A stretch of DNA of 64,000 bases from Lantana camara. Lineage: Eukaryota; Streptophyta; Magnoliopsida; Lamiales; Verbenaceae. The translations under genes were made by a program, and so were the position numbers. This document shows, in pieces, positions 1 to 10,116 of the stretch; the stretch's first letter is position 1; each line of letters opens with the position of its first letter. Below the pieces are notes generated by a model. It did no database searches and was not told the DNA's origin. It was given only the letters and a program-made list of their open reading frames with translations. The stretch is from the NCBI GenBank assembly GCA_037501455.1, contig CM074864.1, positions 33,072,001 through 33,136,000 on the forward strand, given 5' to 3'.

Positions 1-842
1 GGTGTAAAGGCAGAGTTGGTGTGCCTTCAGTAATTCAAGAAGAAGAATAAGATGAGGCACACGAGACATAATATACGATACATCCTGGAGGGACAAAAAT
101 GCACCAGGATCTCACAAAACTCCTCTGAGGGAATGGAATGGAAAGAGACGTAGCTGAAAATGTCAAGAAATGCTCAGCTTCTCAAGAGGATAAAGGAAAA
201 TACCCAAAGCCAGGTGAAAAGTTATAACTGCCAATTCAAACTTGGAGATAAATCAACAACTATGGACCTTACCACCAGCTTACCGTGAGACGGAAGAGGA
301 CAGAACTATATAAGGGTCATAGTCTATAGATTGATTAAATCAACATATTTCTTATCAGTTAAGATAGCGAATAAGGATAACTCTTTGGCAAAACGGTATC
401 GAGAGGAGATTGTGAGATCTCATGGAGCACCGGCTAATATAGCGGCTGATAGAGATCCAAAGTTTACATCATAATTTCGGCAGAGTATTCCAGAGTTGTG
501 GAAAGAAACTTAGATTTCATAATAACAGCCCATCCTCAGACATATGGATAGTCACTGGGGATGAAAAGGAGTCTAGAGAACATGGTGAAGGCATGTACAT
601 TAGATGTTGGGTACTTTGCTATGCCGTCCTAAATTTTGGTAATGAAGGAAGTACCGTGAGGATCAAGCTCAACAGATGGTTTTATCCAGATAAAGATTTT
701 TAGAAATAAAGTTACTTGTTTTGATATATTGAAAAATCTCCTAGCAAAGATCCTGAGGAAAGGACACGACACTTGGAAAGTAGGGTAGGAACTGAGAAAA
801 GGATGCAAGAACATCACCCTAAGTTGTCCCTAGAACGGTTGT
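1..842 (+). pseudogene. decayed gypsy integrase and chromodomain end (element G, left copy)
   Basis: Reading with frame changes gives recognisable Ty3/gypsy integrase pieces. The zinc-finger end lies near 135-180 (like the '[10 protein letters not shown]' region of element B). Integrase core text lies at about 330-540, ending in an 'ADRDPKFTS' motif followed directly by a stop, then 'AHPQTYG'. A worn chromodomain-like tail lies near 750-830. No frame is open for long, and there are many stops and indels. It is the 3' end of a gypsy element whose remainder lies left of the window. The same sequence recurs at 23319-23675, ahead of the second LTR. Family assignment is fairly secure; no function is retained. 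Confidence 0.75.
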
Positions 843-862
843 GGAATCTGAGGACAGATTCC
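843..862 (+). other. stem-loop just before the polypurine tract of G
   Basis: Arms GGAATCTG and CAGATTCC (8 bp, perfect) enclose loop AGGA. The equivalent place in B, A and H also folds, with changed but still complementary arms (see findings). Confidence 0.6.
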
Positions 863-864
863 TT

Positions 865-879
865 TTAAGGGGGGAATAT
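865..879 (+). other. polypurine tract of G (left copy)
   Basis: A purine run (AAGGGGGGAAT) lies immediately 5' of the LTR start TGTAAC. This is the expected site of plus-strand DNA priming. A nearly identical tract precedes the second G LTR at 23700. Confidence 0.75.
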
Positions 880-2269
880 TGTAACATCCCGTATCAGGAC
901 CTAGCTGGAAACAGTAAATCAAAGAGGACAAGAATGCGTTTATATACCTTGGTTCACCTTTACAAATGTTCATGCATTGCATTCTTAAGTTAAGAATGTT
1001 CATTCATTAGTCTTATTATGTTTTAAGGGGGATTTCCTTACCACGAACTAAATTTACTATTCATTTCCCGAGACTACCCTGTCTTAGCATCTTATTGGAA
1101 CCCTAGAGGTTCATAATTCATGTTTCCCAGTCATATGAACATGTTTTCCAAGCTTCAAAATCTTTTCTTCATCATTAGGGGTATTTTGGGAATTTTATCA
1201 ATAGTACTATTCATTTTCCGAACCAGCACTATACCATTTTATTCGAGAAACCCTAGAGAACCTATACTAATTTTCTTAGAATTTTTCAGTCCTCTTTTCA
1301 ATGCTTTGAGGTTTCGTTTATGTATCCAGAGCAATTTAAGAATTTATTTTCAAATAAATATTTCCGTCGGTAGAATATATTTCTTTCGATAGAATGGTTT
1401 AACCCTTGAGATCATCACCATAATGTTTCTCGATTTTTTCTACATTTTTATAAAGACCTTCGGGCCTTCAAATTTTATCCTAGTATTTATTTCATAATTA
1501 AAATAATTTTCGAAATTTAAGAAAATCACATCTTCCGGAGCTTATAACTTTTAAAACGTACGTCCGATTTCGACCCGTGAGTAACCGTTTCGAAGCTAAT
1601 TTTATTTCCTAGCTATTCGACACTTTTACAACTCCAAAAATATGCAGGAGAAAGGTGAAATTACTAGAATACCCCTGCTATGACAATTATGTAAAGAAGG
1701 AAACCTATTTTTGGAGATTTCATAAAATACCCCACTTAAGTCCCTAGAGTAAATATTTATTGCACTTTGGTCCTTTCCAAAAACTATTAATAAGTTTGTT
1801 GGGGTCTCATTTTGTGCTCACTTCATTCTCTTCCTATCCCCCTAGGACCGAACCCCTCCCCCCTTGTAAGGTTAGTTTTCTTATTTTTTTTTCATGTTTT
1901 AATTAGTTTAATTTATGTTTTAATATATGTGTTAATTTATTTATTAATTATGCTAGGTTTAGGTTTTAATATATGTTTTATTTTGTGCATGAATTATGTG
2001 TTTTAATTTATGTTTTAAATATTCATGAATTTATGAATTATGTCTCTTATAGTATAGTTTATTATGAAAGTGTTACATGATTTAATTTTGTTATAAATTA
2101 ATTATGTGACAATTATTCTAGCATGTTATATGTTACATTTTAATTATTTTATGATAATACTTAGGTAATTTAATTTGTTACCTAATTTAATTAAATGTTA
2201 CATGTTATTTAATGTTACATAATTAAAGTATAACCTATAGTTTAACATGTTACATGTTTAATTAATTGT

Positions 2270-2580
2270 TACATATTTATACTTGACCAATTGATATTGG
2301 TTATGGTATACATGTATAATATACGTATACGTATTTGATTCCAATATGTATAAACACATGTATACTTTCGTATAAACACTAAGTGTATTTTCTAAATAAA
2401 TACGTAAGTACTTTTGTATGGATACCGTACGTATTCTAGTATAAGTACCGCCTGTATTCTTATATAAATACTGTATGTACCATGTATAAATACTGTAGAA
2501 ATACGGTTGGTATCCCCGTATAAATACCGTATACATACTGTATAAATACCGTATAAATACACATATACATAGAGTATAAG
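2270..2580 (+). repeat. degenerate GTATAAATAC/ATACCGTAT array in LTR G1
   Basis: Short units such as GTATAAATACCGTAT and ATACGTATACGTAT recur every 15-25 bp. The sister LTR (25100-25480) has the same array with extra units and other point changes, so the array is still changing in length. It overlaps spurious ORFs on the minus strand. Confidence 0.7.
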
Positions 2581-2604
2581 AACATTATACTTGAATAGTG
2601 ACCT

Positions 2605-2668
2605 TTGACCATTGACCCTTGACCCTTGACTTTGACCATTGAATTTGACCTTGACCAAGAATTTTGAC
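2605..2668 (+). promoter_or_regulatory. cluster of eight TTGAC (W-box core) motifs in LTR G1
   Basis: Eight TTGAC pentamers, all on the + strand and most followed by C or T, occur in 64 bp. TTGACC/T is the established binding core of plant WRKY factors. The sister LTR keeps eight copies at 25491-25561 although spacer bases differ. Binding is inferred only. Confidence 0.55.
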
Positions 2669-4716
2669 TTTTAACCTAAATGATCGTTTCAAAGAGACGA
2701 ATTCAACTGTTAAAGCCTTTTTCGAAAATTCTCAAAAACAGGGGATCAAAGTAGGTTTTAAAGTTCACATTTCTTTTCTAAATGAGATTGTTTTAAGACC
2801 CTAAGAATCTATACCCTTGAGTTCTTGACACGAACTTTCAACGGAGACTAGTCGTGTACTTGAATCCTTTCTTTGAAAAGATTATTCCTTGTTTAAATGT
2901 TCCGCATTCTTGTTGATCTTATACTTCAATACTTGGATATCCTCACTCAATCATGAATCATTAATATATTTTGGAACTTAGTTCCTTAAGGCTCATGTCT
3001 ATGATCATAAATTGATTAAAGATTGTTCGATTTGCATTGATCTATTAACTCAAGTTTAAGGATAATTCACAATCAATGTTCCATTCTTAGTTAAATGGTT
3101 CTCCTGCATTAAATGGTATTACTCTCCTATGTACTGCATTACATGAATCCAATTATGCCTTCATGCTTTGATGATTATTGAATAATTATCTTGAAATCAC
3201 GCTACATTATGTGATATGCTTTGATGATGTTTTGTCCTGAACATGTGATATCGTTAAGAGCTTTTGAATGACTTGAAGTCATCCCTACATGGTTTGTGGA
3301 TAGAAACTTAATCATTCACCACTCACAGGTGAAGTCTGGATTTACTGTGGCTCTGGTATTATTGCATAATACCGTTTCTGTAGGTGAGGTTTAAACTATT
3401 TCAACTAGAACCATGAATATTCCTACGTATTCGAACGATTTCAAAATCAACGCCTTTGGGTGCAAAGATTCTTAGCTTTCAAGTTAAATGCTTTCCCATT
3501 ATGGGACAATGCTTCAAGTTTAAAGTCAATAATCTCTGGTACACATTTTGTTCACTGTTATACCACTTTGAATAAAGGTTCAGTCTTCTGAACTCTGTGT
3601 GCTTATGCACTTTTGTTATTCTGAATGCAAGCTTTGGAAATTTTGTTATGTTGGGCCTTGGCGGTATGGCTAAGTAGTAGACCGGGAGGCGTGCGCCAAT
3701 GACTACTATGATACTGGCCGCCGTACTGACCTTGGTGATGGTTTAATCGGAGGTTGGTTACTCCACATCGAAGGTCGGGAGAGGTGGTAAATTCCTCCCG
3801 TTTCGCACGTCACCGCGGGGTAGCTCCCTGGGCGCGACAATAAGGGGAGAAGGGGTGGTGCATGTGTATATGGGTGTCGGGGTCCTAATGGATCTCGATG
3901 CTAATCTTGTAAATGTTTTGAGGAGTCAAGGATGGATATAGCCTAGCTTGCGGGCAACTTTGATTTTAAAGTCTGGTTCATACTTTTGGAAAATATCCCG
4001 GTGCCTTGTACCCCGTTTATGAAGTATATATGAACCAGAACCTATAATGTGTGTGCATGTGTGTGCTTGCTTGGAAATCTTGTTTCAAAGTAATGTTTTA
4101 AAGTACGATTCCGAAATAAAGATTCTGAAATTTAGTTTTAAAGTACAGTTTCGAAGTAAATCCTTTTCCAAAAAACCTGAAGTTTTAAGTACTTATATTT
4201 TTTCAAAAGTCATGCCTCACTTAGTCCTTTTGACTAATACCTCCACCTTATTTTCTGGCCTCATGGTTTCAGGTTCGGTGATTGCTTGTTGGCTGGTATC
4301 TTGAAGTATAGGAAATCCTTTGTTGTGTTCTTATGGTCAGGTTCTTCTGAACCATCTTGAACACCCCCTGGATGTTAATGTAATGTCCAATTAGGTATTT
4401 ATCGATCTAGGATGTGGTATCCTTTGTTACTTGTTTACACTAGTTACATTATCCCTTGACACTCTATCGAAATATCTCTTTCAATACTCAATTCCTGTAT
4501 AGTCCTTGTACTTGGTTACTAGCCTCTTGTGTCTCCTGATTTATGTTTTGAAAGTTTTAAATTTCTCATATTTCTGCTGCAATGTTCCCTTCAAGTACTC
4601 TGATCTTGTAATGTTTTGTCTGTTCGCCGGCGTGCCTCTTGGGTGCTAGGTCTCCTAGCCACTTGAGAAGTACGACGGTGCGGGGTTGTGGCCCCTTCGG
4701 GGTACTATAGCTAAGG

Positions 4717-4729
4717 TGGTATCAAAGCC
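4717..4729 (+). other. primer-binding site of G, tRNA-iMet type
   Basis: TGGTATCAAAGCC lies 8 bp after the end of LTR G1. It matches the 3' end complement of plant initiator tRNA-Met with one difference (A for G). It shows that LTR G1 also acted as a 5' LTR for the region to its right. Confidence 0.8.
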
Positions 4730-7046
4730 CCAGGTTGCGGAAATCTGGGGTTCATAGAGTCTCACAAGTATTCTTGTATCTTTAGTGCTTAAATTGTGAT
4801 TGATCACTGTTTGGGGCCGCCAACCAACATGTGATTTGTTACAATTGTAGTACTAAAACCCTTTCTCAATCGAGTCAACCGTCTAGTTTTATCAAAATCA
4901 AAACTCTTGAGTTCTATTGAGTCTTTCAGTACTTTTGGAAAACCATTCGCTCCTTAGAGGTTACGATTTTGAGATTTTTACCTCCTTCATCGTCTTACTT
5001 GCATCTCCAACTTGTAGAAATTTCCTATTTTCACTTCCAGCCCGATCGTGCTTCAAGTCCTAGAGTCACTTCAAGCTACCGAAAAGGCCCCTATATAATG
5101 TGTTTTATGTGCTAATTGGATACTGATTACTTAAATACTGAACATTGATGACTAGTTGTTCCCTGTGTTGACAAGTACTAGCTAATTGATAATTGATGAT
5201 CCTTGATATATAATTGTTACTTGAATATTGTTGATTGAATAATAAATGTTGATTGGCTTTGGTTCTCCACTTTGATATGTACTTGATATTTGTTAATAAG
5301 TGCTCTGTGACATGTATACGTGTTTCATGAATATTGCCTCTGTAACATGCTGTGCACCATTCCTGACCCACATGCATTATATTTTAATCGTTGTTCCTGG
5401 CATCGAAAAGTACTTGTTTTGGAATGAAGAGGGAACTCAAAGTTCGCTAATATGGCCAGAAGTACGGTACACGCTCTTAACACGCCAGTTAAGGATCTAT
5501 AACCTTGGCACCATGCATTCATTGCATCAAAGTTATATGTGTGCGTACTTGTTCCTATTGAGTACTTGCTCATGCAAGCATCATAATAAATCCCTTTTGA
5601 TATTTACTTTGTTACCCAGTTGGTATATAAACGCATAACTTTATCGGATGTTAATCTCTACTACTCGTCGAATTCTGTCATGCTACTGGAATGAGATATG
5701 GGATCATCCACGGAAAGGATAAAGGTTGGGAAGTAGAAGAAACGAAGTACGTGTTATGGGAAGTTAAACGGTAATCTTGGTGAGGAGACGTAGCCTGTTC
5801 TTTGAATAAGCAATAAAGACCAATTCTTGTAAGAGAAATGGAGGTAGTATTTGAGTTCTTAAAGGAATCCTTGGGCACCGAAACTTATTACCTCCTGAGC
5901 ATAAGTGTGTTAAGACTATATTAGCCATAAGGGAAGTAAGACCAGTTTTGAGGAAAACCATAATGAACAACTCCGACTCAGTACAAAAGGATGTAAGGAG
6001 TAACTTATTAAAGTTATTAAATTGAGGTGTAACTATCATAGCGCGTTGTTGTAGAAAATGCTCACGTTATATGAAACATCCAGTTGGTATAATGATACGA
6101 AGAGAACTGAATTCCCTGATATTAAGGAAAATGTGACATCTCCTACGGCTAATCGAGAAGTTATTTGGAAAACTATGAGGCTCCCGATTACAGTTCAAGC
6201 TAGATTTGAATAAGGGCAGCATGTCCCCAATTGACGGACAAAGAAGGATGATCATGGACCGTTTTCCATACAAAACTAAGGGCACTCCAATTTCACAAAG
6301 ATAACGCGGAATTTACTATTATATCTACAATAATTGAGAATGTGTTGGATTTTCAGAGGGTATCCTTACAAGTTATCCTGAGCTTCGTTGGCAACATCCT
6401 GTTGTACTTAATGGTTAAAGATGCATGATTCATATGACAACTAGTATTGGGCACTTCGCTGGAGCACAAGTCAACTACTAAGTTCAATGGATACAATTTT
6501 AGGTAGAAAAGAGAAACACTCTTTGATTATATCACCTCTGGCTCAGGAAGTTGCAGATAAACTTCAAGGATAGAAACAGTAATGGATTTGATATTATCAC
6601 GGAATATATCTAGAGTAAAGGCTTCTTGCCCGATGGAATATTATAAAGTGTCTCCAAAGAAATTTAGTAAAGATCGACTTACGTACCAATAATAACCTTG
6701 TTGAAAGAGTAAAAAAAAAAAAAAAAAAAGGGACCTCCTTGCTTTAGTGATGGACACTTCGCTGGATCACAAGCCATAAGCCAAGTTCAGATAATGCAAA
6801 TTTTAGCTGGAGAAAGAGTTACAATTCTCGGGGCGTATCGCAACTGTTTAGGGATGAGTGTGGATCTCCCAAAATTCGAAACAATTGTGAAGTGGTAACC
6901 GTCAAGGAATTTCTTTGAAGGAACAGAGGTTGTACAACCTATACAGATGCGTCGAAAGAAGGATAAGATATCATTTTGATGCAATACGGAGAAATAACAG
7001 TGCATACTTCAAGAAAGCTTAAACCACATGAGATCAATTACCTTAC
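4730..7046 (+). pseudogene. decayed internal region of gypsy G (protease, RT and RNase H remnants)
   Basis: After a leader of about 650 bp, protease-like text appears near 5460-5720, including a 'RYGIIHG' relative of RYGAILG. A protease-RT linker follows near 5830-5900. RT fragments lie at about 6065-6300 ('KLDLNKG', then a fingers/palm-like stretch), and RNase H at about 6925-7046 with a 'YTDASKEG' motif and 'SRKLKPHE'. No gag is visible between the leader and protease, so it appears deleted. Frames change constantly. An A run of about 20 sits at 6711-6730. The RNase H is cut off at 7046 by element A. Order and strand fit a chromovirus-like pol. Confidence 0.65.
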
Positions 7047-8185
7047 ATGTAGCACCCCTACACGTAGAGATACCACACCCCCCGCACTATAGGCCGATCC
7101 ACATACGAAATGGACAATCCGTACATTAACTAACCTATAGCGAACGGGTGACAGATAAAAGAACAGACGAGCTAGGCGGGACTAAACCCCAAAGCAATAC
7201 AAAACCAATACATAAAAGTTCAATGCGGAAGCAATAGTTTATAGATACATATAGGTACCATATTCACATCAACGATACAGATACTAATAGATACCAACAG
7301 ATATCAATACATTATCATCTCTTATATATTATACAAGCAAAAGTCCCCAAATATGCCAAGAACTATAATGTACGAACTCAAGACACGGTAAGAACAAGAT
7401 CATGGAAATATGTGCAATGCTAGACCCGGCTGGATGACAAGACATGACTCCGACTCCCGCCTAGCACACGCCCGCGACAACCTGAAAGGTGGGGCGTCAG
7501 TCCATGGAAGACTGAGTGAGGGGCAATACATATATATTTGCGCAGTTAACATGCAAGCTATACTCTCGGGTAAAGGTTTATAAAAGATAAATATAAGTTC
7601 GAGAATAAAGTACCCTTCTCCCGAGAATACAACTGTCAATATTAAATACTTATTCATTGTCATGCAATCAATCAATACATGGCCCCGACGAGTGAGGGCG
7701 GTCTCCAACCGAACTCCAAATGAACATGTACATGCTTGCTTGATTATTAATAAATAGGTGATCATGCAATTCCATTATCGTGCACTCGTGCAATAGTGCA
7801 ATCATATAACACGTTCATGGAATGGAAATCATGCAATAACCCGAGGCGCATCCGTGGTGCCGGACTCGTCCCCAGTCTCGTTCTTCCTCCGGTTTGATGA
7901 TGGGATTGCAAGGCCCCAACATCCAATCTCATTGAGCAGAGGGTACATGAATCCCTAAGCCCGGAGCTCCTTCCTCCACTAACCTCCTAGTGGATTCAGG
8001 GGTGACCCCAAGTGTGGTGAGGATAGTGTTCGAGTTACCCGTCAGCCCATGCTTTCCCGGTTGGCTCAAACTACTACCCTCGGGCCCAACGCGACAGGCT
8101 TTACTCGCCAAAACACGGTCAATCAATCAATCATGATACGTGACTCGCTTGCAATTGTGTATGAGTTTAGAAACATTAGAAATAA

Positions 8186-8186
<1 letters not shown>

Positions 8187-8224
<38 letters not shown>
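8187..8224. repeat. (TA)19 microsatellite in LTR A1
   Basis: Pure TA run. The equivalent place in LTR A2 (14399-14412) and LTR A3 (20563-20576) has seven units, so the expansion is private to this copy. Confidence 0.95.
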
Positions 8225-8229
<5 letters not shown>

Positions 8230-8291
8230 TGGCTTGGAATCCACATAAGGGTTATACGGGTTCTATATACTAACTAGAAATTAACCCTCAC

Positions 8292-8357
8292 CTTTACCGA
8301 CAAAAGACAAGTAGGGCACGGCCTACGGAGCTTGCTCCTCATCCCAACGAAGCTGGT
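8292..8357 (-). other. 66 nt exon-like block in LTR A1
   Basis: In sense it follows TTTTGCACAG and is followed by GTGAGGG, so it is bounded by good plant-like 3' and 5' splice sites. LTR A2 has it at 14480-14545 and LTR A3 at 20644-20709, also 66 nt. All 22 codons are open in frame 1. Prediction only. Confidence 0.45.
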
Positions 8358-8581
8358 CTGTGCAAAACAGACGTGTACACGTGAGACTTGACTCAAAATG
8401 GACCAAATATGACGAACGGCGAAAATGCAACGAGACGATGTGTAAATTACAATGTGGTATGAAAACATCTTGTTTCACTTCATATTAACACATATTATAG
8501 CAATTCGGGGTCAAAGAAGTCATCGGATCGAGGGGTCATTTTCGTAAATTTATGCAGAAACTTTTGTTCTGCAAGTCAGGT

Positions 8582-8808
8582 GGGAACGGCCGTTCCGGTC
8601 CCCTTTGAAAAATGGGAACGGTCGTTCCCGTAATCCCCAAAACGCGCCAACGATTTCCCTTTCAAAAATGCGCCTTAGCTGGGAACGGCCCTTCCGGCAC
8701 CAAGGCCAAAATGGGAACGGCCGTTCCCATGCTCGGCCACCTTGTTTTAGTTTAAAAGAGGGGAACGCCCGTTCCCACAATGCCTTGAGATTGGGAACGG
8801 CCGTTCCC
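8582..8808. repeat. array of six GGGAACGGCCGTTCCC-type palindromes (LTR A1)
   Basis: Perfect copies occur at 8713-8728 and 8793-8808. Near-perfect copies occur at 8582-8596, 8614-8629, 8681-8696 and 8761-8776. The order and the individual deviations match element B read in the opposite direction, so the array predates the split of A and B. It also creates the overlapping 99- and 102-codon ORFs here, which I do not regard as genes. Confidence 0.85.
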
Positions 8809-9727
8809 TGTTTCTGCAACTTACAGAAACAGAGCAAAACAGGGGAGGCTCTCGGCAAGAAACATCAAAGCAACCAAAATTCCATTTTCAATCAACAAAG
8901 TTAGGATTTTCTGGTAATATGATGGATTTATGATCAAGAAACGATATCATAACACTTAAACACTCAAAGCATGAAGTATCATCAAGATTTCCAAGGTTTC
9001 TAGCTCAAGTTCATATTGATCATTCAAGCTTGATTTTCCCTTAAACTCATGCACAAATCCTGCTATAATTCATGATATGATCACATAATCATGCTTCCAA
9101 CTTCAACTAACTCATTTAGCATACAATTCCTAAACCCTAGCTACCTCCAATATGATCAAGAATCATGAATTCATGCAACAATCACCTTTGAAGAACAAGA
9201 AATGAAGAAGATGGATGATGATGATGATCAAGCCTCAAACTTGGAATTTTTCTTGAAGAAATCTTGATGGAGTGGTGAAATCTCTTCTCTCTTTTCTTCC
9301 TAGATGAACCGAGGATGAGAGGAAGCAAATATGTTGGTGAATTTGGATGAAAATGATCATGAGAAGCTTGGAGATGCAATATACCGTGATTCATCATCCT
9401 TGGAATTAATGAAATGATCAATTTGCAACTTAGTCCCTCAAGAGTTTAAATCATGCGATTAAGGATGAAAAGCTTTGGGAATTGGTCAATTAAGTCCTTG
9501 AAAATGTTATGCGATTTGATCCCTTATTTCAAAGATTGAACATATATGGGCAATTTTAACAATTAAATCATATCCGGTAATTATTTCACGAAATAACTAT
9601 TTTCAGGTCATGAAAGAAATTCTCACTTTAATATAAATTCATAAAATTTCATAAAAGTATTATAAAACATAGTTTATAAAATTATTTTAAACGTAAGATA
9701 TTAATAAATAAAAATCGGGGCGTTACA

Positions 9728-9744
9728 ACTCTCCCCCCCTTAAA
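9728..9744 (-). other. polypurine tract of A, unit 1
   Basis: In sense, TTAAGGGGGGGAGAGT abuts the LTR start TGTAAC. The same tract is present at 15916-15931 and 22080-22095. It is close to that of B (51746-51759). Confidence 0.8.
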
Positions 9745-9745
9745 A

Positions 9746-9764
9746 GGACCTGGTCCCCAGGTCC
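9746..9764 (-). other. stem-loop before the polypurine tract, unit A1
   Basis: Arms GGACCTGG and CCAGGTCC, with a GGA loop in sense. Unit 2 (15933-15951) is identical. Unit 3 (22098-22116) has one C:A mismatch. Relative to B, two base pairs have changed on both sides. Confidence 0.7.
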
Positions 9765-9796
9765 ACTGTCAAGTTTTAAAGTATTGTACAAGTCAT

Positions 9797-9902
9797 AAGA
9801 GAACCCCGTCTCTTGAACATGAATGAAAGAACCCCGTCTTTCAGCAAGAAATGAGAAAACCCCGTTTCTCAACAAGAAGTGAGAGAGAGAACCCCGTCTC
9901 TC
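9797..9902 (-). other. series of four hairpins with constant loop and covarying stems, unit A1
   Basis: On the + strand the loop ACCCCG (CGGGGT in sense) occurs at 9803, 9831, 9859 and 9891. The flanking arms are AAGAGA/TCTCTT, TGAAAGA/TCTTTCA, TGAGAAA/TTTCTCA and GAGAGA/TCTCTC. Each pair is exactly complementary although arms differ between hairpins. Spacers are 8-9 nt. The series lies between the gag stop and the polypurine tract. It is repeated in unit 2 (15984-16089) and unit 3 (22149-22253, where one loop lost a C). No function is known to me. Confidence 0.75.
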
Positions 9903-10116
9903 CACATGCACGAAAATAATTCAAGGAGTAGATTGCGAAAATAATGGCACGAACATGACATAGACAAATAGAATCATATTAATTGCATAATATCATGTAG
10001 ACAAAAAAAAAAAATCATTTCAATCACATACTTATCACTCATGACTAACTAATTTGCAACGAATAAGAAATGAAATACAATAATAATAAGACCCGTGATG
10101 TATGTGGTAGGCATGA

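Larger units (their letters stand above)
880..4709 (+). repeat. LTR G1 of a gypsy element, 3830 bp
   Basis: It starts TGTAACATCCCG after a polypurine tract and ends GGTACTATA before a primer site. The final CA has decayed to TA; the sister LTR at 23712 ends GCTACA. It has integrase sequence on its left and a primer-binding site on its right, so it served both as a 3' LTR and a 5' LTR. It contains a very AT-rich stretch (1860-2290), a GTATAAATAC-type array and a TTGAC cluster. No ORF longer than about 90 codons is present, and I consider none of those real. Confidence 0.85.
7047..9727 (-). repeat. LTR A1, 2681 bp
   Basis: On the minus strand it starts TGTAACGCCCCG after a polypurine tract at 9728 and ends GGGGTGCTACA at 7047, inside the RNase H remnant of G. 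It contains, in sense order, a donor-like site (9186/9185), a palindrome array (8808-8583), a 66 nt exon-like block (8357-8292), a TA repeat, a mini-hairpin (7514-7498), an acceptor-like site (7482) and the 3' block shared with other families. It is the longest of the three because of the TA repeat. Confidence 0.85.

Noticed and set aside
2258..2658. Tyr/Ile-rich ORFs in LTR G1
   Set aside because: Translation of the GTATAAATAC array; frame and length are not kept in LTR G2.
7400..7765. 121-codon minus-strand ORF in each A LTR
   Set aside because: Lies in LTR non-coding sequence spanning a predicted intron; the copies are too recent to show selection, and B and S have no equivalent frame.
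8550..8904. Overlapping 102- and 99-codon ORFs on opposite strands, repeated in all three A units
   Set aside because: They are produced by the GGGAACGGCCGTTCCC palindromes, which read similarly on both strands; no start context or family similarity.
9797..9902. CRISPR-like array (constant element with variable flanks)
   Set aside because: Only four units, the variable parts are complementary arms rather than spacers, and the context is a plant retrotransposon.
9723..9911. Short ORF over the hairpin series with GERRGS-like repeats
   Set aside because: The peptide repeats are a by-product of the hairpins; the reading frame and ends differ among the three units.
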